Source of the DNA: Candidatus Omnitrophota bacterium
Lineage (GTDB): Bacteria; Omnitrophota; Gorgyraeia; Gygaellales; Profunditerraquicolaceae
NCBI GenBank assembly: GCA_028715095.1
Contig: JAQUSM010000024.1
Coordinates: forward strand, 1 to 11,027
Length of the DNA: 11,027 nucleotides
Direction of reading: 5' to 3'
The notes beneath the pieces were generated by a model that saw nothing but the letters and a program-made list of their open reading frames with translations, made no database searches and was not told where the DNA came from. Positions 1-6,553 of this stretch are shown here, piece after piece. The translations under genes were made by a program, and so were the position numbers. Position 1 is the stretch's first letter, and each line of letters starts with the position of its first letter.

Positions 1-220
1 TAACAAAGATAAAGAACGCGCTTAAGAAATCTATATAGATAAAACCGAAAAACGCCCTGAAGCTGCCCGTGGATATTATTCCTTTAAACAGGCTGGCTCC
101 GGCGCACAAAACTGCCAGGTACCCGGCGCAATTAACTATTCCGAAGGACCTCTGCCTTCTCATAAATAAAGTGCTTATTGAAAGCAGTACCGGTATCGCA
201 AGAATCAAGAGTATCTGCAT
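1..220 (-). CDS. hyfF: Hydrogenase-4 component F-like antiporter subunit, N-terminal part (cut by window edge)
   Basis: This is a partial gene: 73 codons are visible and the frame is still open at base 1. It starts at an ATG (218-220), 5 bases after the hyfE stop. A good ribosome binding site, AAAGGA, lies 8 bases upstream, inside the last hyfE codons. The visible protein begins MQILLILAIPVLLS, a hydrophobic helix, and later has a second hydrophobic stretch ending IYIDFLSAFFIFV. The 'D-x-LSAFF' pattern is typical just before the third helix of complex I antiporter-like subunits (NuoL/M/N, HyfB/D/F). HyfF-type subunits carry protons across the membrane arm of group 4 hydrogenases. The identity rests mostly on position directly after hyfE plus this short motif. 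A HyfD-like or NuoN-like subunit is the alternative. Confidence 0.7.
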   Translation of the reverse strand, partial: MQILLILAIPVLLSISTLFMRRQRSFGIVNCAGYLAVLCAGASLFKGIISTGSFRAFFGFIYIDFLSAFFIFV

Positions 221-225
221 AAAAT

Positions 226-861
226 TTATCCTTTTAGGCGCGAAAGCTTATTCACGTCAATATGCGTAAAGAGTTTATTGATCCTGTAAACAAAAAGACC
301 CATAATCAAGACGCTTACAAATACATCAAAGAATATGGCTATTTCCACAAAAAAAGGCATCCCCCCTGAAACCGTGGAAGCAAGCAGGAACAGGCCATTC
401 TCCATCACCAATAACCCGATGATCTGGGCAAGCGCGCTCATCCGGGAGATCATTAAAAACAACCCCGTCAAAACTATAAAGAAAGCTACTGCCAGAAAAC
501 TGGTTAACGCTGTTTTTTCAGAAATAACCAAATGCGCAGAGAAAACCCAGGATAAATATGTAAACCCCAGGGCCCATAGCAAAGACAGCTGGGGGTTAAT
601 AAATAGCCCCAGGTCCTCATTTACCTTTGTCCTTTTTATGATCCGGTATAATAAATAAGGAATAAGCGATACCTTTAAAACAAACAGCAGCCCGGCAACA
701 ACATACAAATCCGGCTGGCGGTGGTCCAAAGCGACAATAAGGGTAAGCGCAAATAAACAAAAGGATTGATAACGAAAACTCCGGATTAAGGCAGGCATCC
801 TTTTAGCAATAATCATAAGATAGGTTGAAGCCAAAATCGCAAATAGAATCATTCCCTGCAT
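226..861 (-). CDS. hyfE: Hydrogenase-4 component E (NuoK-like membrane subunit)
   Basis: This 211-residue integral membrane protein is close in length to E. coli HyfE (about 216). It has roughly seven hydrophobic helices. Residues 147-190 contain the pattern recognised for this family, QIIGLLVMENGLFLLAS followed by a GGMPFFVEIAIFFDVFVS stretch. Acidic residues E154 and E173 sit inside predicted helices, as in the NuoK-like proton path of complex I. HyfE is a membrane-arm subunit that helps couple electron transfer in the soluble arm to ion translocation. The start ATG at 859-861 is only 1 base from the hyfC stop (TAATATG). Its ribosome binding site AGGAG lies in the last hyfC codons, so translation is coupled. 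A second ATG three codons later (850-852) is possible but worse spaced. The hyfF start follows 5 bases after the stop. Confidence 0.9.
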   Translation of the reverse strand: MQGMILFAILASTYLMIIAKRMPALIRSFRYQSFCLFALTLIVALDHRQPDLYVVAGLLFVLKVSLIPYLLYRIIKRTKVNEDLGLFINPQLSLLWALGFTYLSWVFSAHLVISEKTALTSFLAVAFFIVLTGLFLMISRMSALAQIIGLLVMENGLFLLASTVSGGMPFFVEIAIFFDVFVSVLIMGLFVYRINKLFTHIDVNKLSRLKG

Positions 862-862
862 A

Positions 863-1738
863 TTAAACTCCTAAAATCGCGCATACCGAAGCGACGACTC
901 CTAATACAAAAGCCAATCCCAGGAAATCTGCTACCCTGAACAACCTCATCTTTGCCACGGAAACCTCTACCAACGCCACTGCGATAGCGGCAATAATTAT
1001 TCCAACAGGCAGACAAGCAGGAAAAACAACCTGAGCAATAAGGAAGAATAAGACCATCTGCTTAACGTAAGCTGCCATTTCAATTAAAGCCAAAGAACGC
1101 CCCGAATACTCCAGCACCATTGCTTCATGCACCATAGTTAACTCAAGATGCGTTTCCTGATTATCAACCGGGATACGCGACGTTTCCGCTATTGCGACAA
1201 GAAACAAGGTAAGTGCCGCGGTAATAGAAGAAACCGATATTGCATGCCTGGAACCAAAAGAAGAAATATCCGTTGAGCCGGATTGCAAAGATAGCGCAAA
1301 TACCACCATACAAAATGCAGGCTCAACCAGGCTGGAAATAAACATCTCTCTTGATGCGCCCATCCCCCCGAAAGAACTTCCGGTATCTAAAGCCGAAAGG
1401 GCCAGGAAAAAACGGCCCAGGGCAAAAATAAATATGAGCGCCAGGAAATCTCCTGCTTGAAAAACAGGGCTTCTTGATATAAACACGGGGATAAGCGCAG
1501 CCGCAACAAGCATTGAAGCCAGTACCACAAAAGGAGCCGCCCTGAATATCCATGAGGAATTTTCCGGAACTACTTCCCCTTTTGAAAAAAGCTTCGCTAA
1601 ATTATAATACGGCTGCAGAATACCCTGCCCCTTACGCATCCTGATATTATTCTTTATCCTGGAGATCAGCCCGCTTAAAACCGGAGATACAACGATAAAT
1701 AAAATCAACTGGACAATAATTATAATAATTTTAGCCAT
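863..1738 (-). CDS. hyfC: Hydrogenase-4 component C (NuoH/HycD-like membrane subunit)
   Basis: This 291-residue protein is slightly shorter than E. coli HyfC/HycD (about 305-315). It shows the NuoH-family landmarks in order: an N-terminal helix; GQGILQPYYNLAKLFSKGE (residues 37-55); GSSFGGMGASREM (120-132); and ETSRIPVDNQETHLELTMVH (185-204), followed by EAMVLEYSGRSLALIE. The last block, rich in glutamates (E185, E196, E199, E205, E210), is the conserved cytoplasmic loop linking the membrane arm to the small hydrogenase subunit and its proximal iron-sulfur cluster. The role is to anchor the catalytic arm and relay redox-driven changes to the proton channels. The ATG lies 5 bases after the hyfB stop, and no Shine-Dalgarno match is visible (GTTAACTCCG precedes it), so initiation probably depends on ribosomes finishing hyfB. 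The alternative NuoH of complex I is less likely given the neighbours. Confidence 0.92.
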   Translation of the reverse strand: MAKIIIIIVQLILFIVVSPVLSGLISRIKNNIRMRKGQGILQPYYNLAKLFSKGEVVPENSSWIFRAAPFVVLASMLVAAALIPVFISRSPVFQAGDFLALIFIFALGRFFLALSALDTGSSFGGMGASREMFISSLVEPAFCMVVFALSLQSGSTDISSFGSRHAISVSSITAALTLFLVAIAETSRIPVDNQETHLELTMVHEAMVLEYSGRSLALIEMAAYVKQMVLFFLIAQVVFPACLPVGIIIAAIAVALVEVSVAKMRLFRVADFLGLAFVLGVVASVCAILGV

Positions 1739-1743
1739 CGGAG

Positions 1744-3573
1744 TTAACGCATAAATATAATCAGCAATAACAAGGTAACAAAAATATAGCTCAAATACAG
1801 ATGGATGCTCCCCAGCTGGATACTTCTCATGGATTTGGCCGCCTTGAAAACCGAAGCAAGCAACGGTTCATAAATATACTTCTTAAACACGGGAGTCGTG
1901 TGTGTTTCATAAACAAAAGATTTAACGTGATAAAAAGACTCCCTGATCTTTTGTGTCTTACGGTAAGGCAGTAAAAAGAAACTAAAGGCAATCCTGAAAG
2001 GCTTAGAAAATGCGGTTGCGGTATATTCATTGCGGCTGTTAAGCTTGTAATAACCACAATCCCAGGTTTTATAAATTCTTACTTTTGTTTTATTAAATAA
2101 TTTATATACGGCAAAACAGGCTCCGCCCAGCACAATCAGCCCTACGGCAAGCAAAGGCACAGAAAGATAAACATTCTTGCCTGCCTGCGGGCTCAAGATA
2201 AAGTTATTCAAAGAAAAACTCATGCTGCTGATATCAAAACCCGTGGCTGAACTTGCAACTATCGCCAACAATCTTATTATTTTTACGGCAGCCAGGCCAA
2301 AAAGGATGACCAGGATTGACAAGAAAAGCATCCCCGCCTTCATAGAAAAAGGCGCCTCTTTTGCCTCCTTGGCATAATTGCTCCTGGGCAGCGCCAGGAA
2401 GGTTACCCCGAATGCCTTGACAAAACAGGCAGCGGCCAGTCCGCTTGTTAAAGCCAAAAGCGCCGCGCAAATCACCAGGAAAACCCTGGCTCCTCCCATT
2501 ATATTCAAAGCCCCTAAAAAGAATGCCTGTAAAGTCAGCCATTCACTCACAAAACCGTTAAACGGCGGCAAAGCAGAGATCCCCATTGCCCCTATCAGGA
2601 AAAAGACGGCAGTCTGGGGCATCTTTTTAATCAACCCTCCCAGCTTTTCAATATCCCGCGTTCCGGTAGCCTTATATACGCTGCCGGCGCAGAGAAATAA
2701 TAAACCTTTGAAAATCGCGTGGTTTATTAAATGATACAATCCGGCTATCATGGAAAATACGGCCAGATAAGGCATGTTGATACTCTGAAAAAACATGGCC
2801 AATCCTATTCCTAATAATATAATCCCGACATTCTCAACACTGGAGTAGGCCAGCAGGCGCTTGATATCTCCTACCATAAGCGCGTAAATTATCCCCACCA
2901 GGCAGGTAATACAGGCCAGCACTAATAGCAGAATCCCCCACCAGGAGGACTGCACACCCAGAATGAATATGACAAAACGGATTAGCCCGTAAATAGCGGT
3001 TTTAATCATTACGCCGGACATAATACTGGAGATATGACTTGGCGCCTGAGGGTGGGCATAGGGCAGCCAAATATGCAGCGGCACAATCCCCGCCTTTGTT
3101 CCGAAACCGGCCAAAAGCAACAAAAATATGATATTCCTGGTTTGGACGGGCATTGTCTGGCAAGCGTCTTTTATGACGTTAAAATCAAAAGAATTGGTAA
3201 ATTTATACATCATCATAAAGGCGGCAATCAAGAAAGCTGTACCGATATGCGTCATGACAATATAAATCATCCCCGCCTGGATGGATTTTTCATGCCCGGT
3301 ATCAAAAACGACCAGGAAATACGAAACCAAAGACATAATCTCCCAGAAAACCAGGAAAACAAGCACGTTGCTCACGGTAACTACAAAAGCCATGGACAAT
3401 ACGAAGATAAAAAATAAAAACCAGGCAAGCGTTATTTTAGCAGGGGAGTATCCGCCTTTTAAGTAACCGAAGGAGTAAACAGCTGAAGGGAAAGAAACGA
3501 CAAAGATTACACAAAGGAAAAATATCGAAAGCGGATCAAACAGGAAAAACTGTTTTGGAAAGAAATCTAACAT
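1744..3573 (-). CDS. hyfB: Hydrogenase-4 component B (antiporter-like proton-channel subunit)
   Basis: This 609-residue polytopic protein of the NuoL/MrpA proton-conducting family matches the length of E. coli HycC (about 608). The core channel residues can be seen: E78 in VFWEIMSL, K160 in GFGTKAGIVPLHIWLPYAHP, K191 in the following helix (SSIMSGVMIKTAIYG), H280 and K289 in LYHLINHAIFKGLLFL, and E345 in LPPFNGFVSEWL. These correspond to the Glu/Lys/His chain that moves protons in complex I antiporter-like subunits. The C-terminal part (about 470-609) adds helices and the TWDCGYYKLNSRNEYTATAF stretch typical of HyfB/HycC rather than NuoL. It is the first gene of the hyf block. An in-frame TAA directly precedes the ATG, so the start cannot move upstream. 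The only ribosome binding site candidate, GAGG, is about 13 bases away, which is rather far. A strong hairpin ends 20 bases before the T-run-to-start interval. Confidence 0.93.
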   Translation of the reverse strand: MLDFFPKQFFLFDPLSIFFLCVIFVVSFPSAVYSFGYLKGGYSPAKITLAWFLFFIFVLSMAFVVTVSNVLVFLVFWEIMSLVSYFLVVFDTGHEKSIQAGMIYIVMTHIGTAFLIAAFMMMYKFTNSFDFNVIKDACQTMPVQTRNIIFLLLLAGFGTKAGIVPLHIWLPYAHPQAPSHISSIMSGVMIKTAIYGLIRFVIFILGVQSSWWGILLLVLACITCLVGIIYALMVGDIKRLLAYSSVENVGIILLGIGLAMFFQSINMPYLAVFSMIAGLYHLINHAIFKGLLFLCAGSVYKATGTRDIEKLGGLIKKMPQTAVFFLIGAMGISALPPFNGFVSEWLTLQAFFLGALNIMGGARVFLVICAALLALTSGLAAACFVKAFGVTFLALPRSNYAKEAKEAPFSMKAGMLFLSILVILFGLAAVKIIRLLAIVASSATGFDISSMSFSLNNFILSPQAGKNVYLSVPLLAVGLIVLGGACFAVYKLFNKTKVRIYKTWDCGYYKLNSRNEYTATAFSKPFRIAFSFFLLPYRKTQKIRESFYHVKSFVYETHTTPVFKKYIYEPLLASVFKAAKSMRSIQLGSIHLYLSYIFVTLLLLIIFMR

Positions 3574-3593
3574 TTAAATCGTGTAGCCTCTAT

Positions 3594-3656
3594 AAAAAAG
3601 AGAAACCTCATTTAGCCGATAAATCGGCCTGCAAAGGTTTCTCGTATTTTTTTATC
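3594..3656. terminator. Two-tier hairpin with T-runs on both sides: bidirectional terminator or hyf leader attenuator
   Basis: Read on the minus strand, GAGAAACCT (3643-3635) pairs perfectly with AGGTTTCTC (3608-3600), a 9-bp outer stem. Inside it, after a symmetric 5+5-base internal loop, GCCGA and TCGGC form a second stem around a TTTA loop. The minus strand continues with six T (3599-3594), as in an intrinsic terminator. On the plus strand the same stem is followed by GTATTTTTTT, so it could also stop transcription coming the other way. It lies about 105 bases after the stop of the AsmA-like gene and 20 bases before the hyfB start codon. It can therefore end the efflux operon or act inside the hyf leader. 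The structure is seen directly; the role is inferred. Confidence 0.75.
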
Positions 3657-3686
3657 CTGACCCACCTTAAAACTCGGAACTGCTGT

Positions 3687-3714
3687 ATTAAAATAATGTT
3701 ACCACTTCCCCAAA
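3687..3714 (-). promoter_or_regulatory. Weak candidate sigma-70-like promoter for the hyf operon
   Basis: In the only sizeable intergenic gap, the minus strand has TTTAAT (3692-3687), five of six matches to TATAAT. It lies 16 bases downstream of TTTGGG (3714-3709), a poor match to TTGACA. Transcription would start near 3680 and give a leader of about 107 bases that includes the hairpin at 3600-3643. AT-rich DNA gives such matches by chance, so this is tentative. No convincing sigma-54 (GG-N10-GC) site was seen, although E. coli hyf uses one. Confidence 0.22.
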
Positions 3715-3748
3715 TTAAAATCAAGAGAATTCATATAAATTCAGAAAA

Positions 3749-4510
3749 CTAATTTCTTCCGAAGAGCAGATTAAACGGCAGTATAGCAATCCCCCAGGCG
3801 CTCTTTGCTCCGGTCTTAGCCGTTCCCCATGCCGAATTAAAGGTATCCCCTATCTGAGAAACCACCGGAATAATCCTCAAATTAATCAACTTCCCTATAT
3901 CCGTATTCTCTATTGCCTTCAAAACAACCATTCTGACTACATCTTGTTCATCTCTAAGATTAACAAACGTTGCATTCTTTATCCCTATCGGATAAATATG
4001 TTCATTTTTATTCGGCCCGCTGTAATCAACAAACCTGACCTGGCCGACAGTTAAGACTAGCACATCAAAATAGAAAGGGGTCTTATCCTTTATACCGGCG
4101 CCTTCATCCCCCAAAGAGCTGATCTCCTCCAGGTTAACCTTGCCTTGCCTGTTTTTTATTATATTCAGCCGCTTAAGATTTAAACCTAAAATATAGATAT
4201 TTGGTTTTTTGCTGGTAATGATTTCTATGGGATCAAATACCAAATGGATCGCTTCAATATAGGCAAGCTCCCTTTCTTCAAAACCAGCCGGATTATATAT
4301 AGTTATTCCGCTTAAGCCGACATGCGCAAGCAGGGGAGAAAATTCAATTTTTTCTATTGAAACGTTGATTCCCAGGCTTTGTTCTATCTGTTTCTCCACG
4401 ATCTTGCCAATCTTTAAGCGTTTTGTAATAATAAAGGTAACAACCAAAATAACAGCCAAAACAAGAAAAATTATGCCGCATGCAAAAACTAATTTTTTGA
4501 TGATTTTCAT
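3749..4510 (-). CDS. AsmA-like single-pass envelope protein
   Basis: The protein has 253 residues. Residues 5-29 form one strong N-terminal membrane helix, followed by a positive patch (KRLKIGK). The remainder would then face the periplasm. Residues 46-75 (LGINVSIEKIEFSPLLAHVG, then LSGITIYNPAGF) match the opening of AsmA-family domains, in which a repeated beta-strand pattern follows the membrane anchor. The middle contains the similar NIYILGLNLKRLNI and FYFDVLVLTVGQVRFVDYSG strands. It is far shorter than E. coli AsmA (about 617) or the lipid-bridge members YhdP and TamB, so it cannot span the envelope alone. Large AsmA proteins are linked to phospholipid transport and outer-membrane integrity; whether this short type does the same is unknown. 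The last 40 residues include an alanine/glycine/tryptophan-rich segment. The ribosome binding site GGGTGG lies 7 bases before ATG. The gene follows the preceding gene by 33 bases and appears to end the efflux operon. Confidence 0.7.
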   Translation of the reverse strand: MKIIKKLVFACGIIFLVLAVILVVTFIITKRLKIGKIVEKQIEQSLGINVSIEKIEFSPLLAHVGLSGITIYNPAGFEERELAYIEAIHLVFDPIEIITSKKPNIYILGLNLKRLNIIKNRQGKVNLEEISSLGDEGAGIKDKTPFYFDVLVLTVGQVRFVDYSGPNKNEHIYPIGIKNATFVNLRDEQDVVRMVVLKAIENTDIGKLINLRIIPVVSQIGDTFNSAWGTAKTGAKSAWGIAILPFNLLFGRN

Positions 4511-4543
4511 GTTTTAGCCACCCATTCTTTCGGTTTAAGTTTC

Positions 4544-4879
4544 TTAAAAACTTGAAGTGATGTTATTATCAGTGACCGAAACTGCATTAAGAGCCCCGTC
4601 AGGGGTTTTATAATATTCCACGTTCACCACGTCATTCGATTCAAGATCATCAAGCGTGATGTTATCTATACCGCGCTGTATTTTTGCCCCCTGCACTACG
4701 TTAAACCTAAACTCTTCGTTACCGTCGGATATAACTAAAAGCGAACCGATTGAATCAATTTGCGCAACAAACCCCTGTTTAGAGTGCGTTTCGGGAGCAC
4801 CTTGCTCCTGCTGGCAAAAACCCAAACCCGCCACCATCAAAGAAATCATCAGAATACAAATACAAAACCATGTCTTCAT
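4544..4879 (-). CDS. Small secreted beta-rich protein, DUF5666-like, function unknown
   Basis: The protein has 111 residues. The start at 4877-4879 is chosen because AAGGAG lies 6 bases upstream and the protein then begins with a signal peptide (MKTWFCICILMISLMVAGLG). A longer reading of the same frame, starting at 5020, runs an Arg/Lys-rich shadow of the preceding gene and has no such features. A cysteine after the hydrophobic core (LGFC) resembles a lipobox but has Phe where Ala/Gly is usual, so lipidation is doubtful. The mature part reads as alternating strands: QGFVAQIDSIGSLLVISD, FRFNVVQGAKI, then TLDDLESNDVVNVEYYKTPD and ALNAVSVTD. This is the pattern of a small OB-like barrel, as in DUF5666 or similar periplasmic domains ('function of X in sequence, effect of setting unknown'). 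It is 28 bases from the gene before it and 33 from the gene after it. Confidence 0.72.
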   Translation of the reverse strand: MKTWFCICILMISLMVAGLGFCQQEQGAPETHSKQGFVAQIDSIGSLLVISDGNEEFRFNVVQGAKIQRGIDNITLDDLESNDVVNVEYYKTPDGALNAVSVTDNNITSSF

Positions 4880-4907
4880 AACCTTCTCCTTATTTTGTAC
4901 TCTTTCC

Positions 4908-5390
4908 CTATATTGCCTGATCCTTAACCTCCGCCTGCTTCTTTTTCTTTTCCTCTTCAAGCAGCTTTGCCTTCTTCTTAACCGCCTCCTGAACTTTAGC
5001 TGCCAGGCCCACGTCTCCACCCTTAAACCCTAAAGCCAGCCCCTGATCAATTGCCTGCGACACTACATTAGCTGATTCATTTACTTTGGCCCCCGCCTCA
5101 ACCAGCATATTCACGGAATCAAGGGAAATATATAATTCTTTATCAGTAACACCCTTCCTGGTTAAATTAAGGACTATGTTCCTTAAATCCCCCTTAGCAG
5201 CGCCATTTTTTAGCAAACTCTTTAAGGGTGCCGCGATAGAGTTAACATCCCTAGCCTGTACCCTGGAATTCAACAATTCATTCCTCAGCTGTTTGAATAA
5301 GACATTAACATCTTTATCCTGGGCATAAACGGAGTATAGGGTTAAAAAACTAAATCCGGCTAACCCGAATATAAATAATATTTTCCTCAT
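4908..5390 (-). CDS. Secreted hypothetical protein with charged C-terminal tail
   Basis: The protein has 160 residues and I do not recognise its family. Residues 1-23 form a signal peptide with a likely cut after VYA, before QDKDV, so it should be exported to the periplasm. The mature part is mainly helical and amphipathic: residues 28-66 (LFKQLRNELLNSRVQARDVN followed by SIAAPLKSLLK), then shorter helices around 68-120. It ends with a Lys/Glu-rich helix (about 134-158, AVKKKAKLLEEEKKKKQAEV), possibly a coiled coil or a cell-wall or nucleic-acid-contacting tail. No cysteines or catalytic motif are apparent. AAGGGGG just upstream is a good ribosome binding site. It lies 34 bases after the second permease gene and 28 before the next small secreted protein, so it is probably part of the same transcript. 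Confidence 0.75.
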   Translation of the reverse strand: MRKILFIFGLAGFSFLTLYSVYAQDKDVNVLFKQLRNELLNSRVQARDVNSIAAPLKSLLKNGAAKGDLRNIVLNLTRKGVTDKELYISLDSVNMLVEAGAKVNESANVVSQAIDQGLALGFKGGDVGLAAKVQEAVKKKAKLLEEEKKKKQAEVKDQAI

Positions 5391-5424
5391 AAAACCCCCT
5401 TTTGCTATTAACAGATGCTTATTA

Positions 5425-6552
5425 TCAGGCTATTTTCCTCCTGAACCTGAGCGTGCTCATGGTAATCACAAGAATACCAAAAACCAAAAGCGTTAAGAAG
5501 TTAGGCCACAGAATATCCATCCCCACTCCTTTTAAGAATATTCCCCTGATGATGACCAGGTAATAACGCATGGGGTTAATCAAAGTAAACCATTGGATAG
5601 CCCCAGGCATATTGGCTATAGGATAAGCAAACCCTGAAAGTAAAAATGTCGGCATATAAAATAAAAATACCGACATCATCGCCTCCTGCTGAGTTGAGGC
5701 TATCGTGGAAATAAACAGCCCTATACCCAAAGTAGTAAATAAATACACGCAGGTAGCCAGTACAAGCAAAGACAAGCTGCCCCGAAACGGAATATGGAAC
5801 CACAATGTACCCAGCGTCGTTATCAAAGCGCACTGCATCAGCGCGATTACCCCAAACGGCAGGAGTTTGCCGAAGATAAGCTCAAACGGCCTAAGCGGAC
5901 TGACAATAAGCTGCTCCATAGTGCCAATCTCTTTTTCCCTGACTATAGCCATAGACGTCAATAAAAGGGACATAATCGTTACTATTGAAGCGATTACTCC
6001 CGGCAGGTAATAATTCCGGGAGATAAGATTTTCATTAAACCAGGCGCGGTCCCTTAAGTCAACGCTCGGAATACTAGACTGTATGCCTAAATAATCCGCG
6101 TCGCCTTTAAGCAAATCATACTGGTATTTACTCATGATCGTATTGGCATAACCGGCGATAATCATGGCGGTATTTGAATCCGAGCCGTCAAGCGCCAGCT
6201 GCACACTGGCATCTTTACCCGCTTTGATATCGCGGCCGAACCCCCGGTCAATGCGCAGCACAGCGTTTGCCACCCCCTTATCCAGCATATGATCTTCTTC
6301 ATTTTCACTGTTGATATAATACTTCGGTACAAAATATTTAGAATAAGTAAATCTATGCAAAAGCTGGCGGCTTTCTTTTGTGCCATCCTGGTCATAGATT
6401 GCCGTAGGGATAAAATCAATATCTTTATTGGCGGCATAGCCAAAAATAAGTATCTGTATAATAGGTGAAACTATAATTACTGTTTTCATCCGCGGGTCGC
6501 GCAAGACCTGCTTAAATTCTTTGATCAGTATAGCCTTGATCCTTTCAAACAT
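5425..6552 (-). CDS. ybhR: ABC-2 family transporter permease, YbhR-like
   Basis: The protein has 375 residues, the usual length for this family. Topology is one N-terminal helix (about 22-40, after KEFKQVLRDPRMK), a large periplasmic domain (about 42-180), then five helices. The periplasmic part contains AIYDQDGTKESRQL and LALDGSDSNTAMIIAGYANT, both characteristic of YbhR/YhhJ-type permeases. The cytoplasmic coupling loop AIVREKEIGTMEQLIVSPLR (202-221) contacts the ATPase. The end has the typical SGFAYPIANMPGAIQ, then NPMRYY, and a basic tail FRRKIA. It forms the inner-membrane pore together with the neighbouring permease. In E. coli the YbhFSR transporter with YbhG is linked to drug export; the substrate here is unknown. 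Its ATG is 1 base after the stop of the upstream permease (TGAAATG), with AAGGTG as the ribosome binding site. Confidence 0.88.
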   Translation of the reverse strand: MFERIKAILIKEFKQVLRDPRMKTVIIVSPIIQILIFGYAANKDIDFIPTAIYDQDGTKESRQLLHRFTYSKYFVPKYYINSENEEDHMLDKGVANAVLRIDRGFGRDIKAGKDASVQLALDGSDSNTAMIIAGYANTIMSKYQYDLLKGDADYLGIQSSIPSVDLRDRAWFNENLISRNYYLPGVIASIVTIMSLLLTSMAIVREKEIGTMEQLIVSPLRPFELIFGKLLPFGVIALMQCALITTLGTLWFHIPFRGSLSLLVLATCVYLFTTLGIGLFISTIASTQQEAMMSVFLFYMPTFLLSGFAYPIANMPGAIQWFTLINPMRYYLVIIRGIFLKGVGMDILWPNFLTLLVFGILVITMSTLRFRRKIA

Positions 6553-6553
6553 T

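Noticed and set aside
335..658. 107-codon plus-strand frame opposite hyfE
   Set aside because: hyfE is supported by family motifs and gene order. The antisense frame has no recognisable features.
3034..3417. 127-codon open frame on the plus strand opposite hyfB
   Set aside because: It is fully antisense to a clearly recognised gene, has an unrealistic composition (many His, Asn, Gln) and has no domain pattern. It is a shadow frame.
3574..3660. Resemblance of the intergenic hairpin to c-di-GMP-I (plus strand GATAAATC...GCAAAGG) or preQ1 (minus strand AGAGGCTACAC) riboswitches
   Set aside because: Only short fragments match. The second half of the c-di-GMP-I fold and the 3' pseudoknot strand of preQ1 are missing, and the plus-strand orientation would face only antisense of the AsmA-like gene.
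3699..3734. 11-codon leader ORF (MNSLDFNLGKW) on the minus strand upstream of hyfB
   Set aside because: It has no ribosome binding site, no run of regulatory codons, and lies upstream of the candidate promoter. It is a chance frame in AT-rich sequence.
4880..5020. Upstream extension of the 111-residue protein gene to a start at 5020
   Set aside because: The added 47 residues are an Arg/Lys-rich frame-shifted reading of the preceding gene. The internal ATG at 4879 has AAGGAG and begins a proper signal peptide.
4656..5033. 125-codon plus-strand open frame across the two small secreted protein genes
   Set aside because: The opposing minus-strand genes have signal peptides and good ribosome binding sites. 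This frame is the Leu-rich complement of a Lys/Glu-rich coding region.
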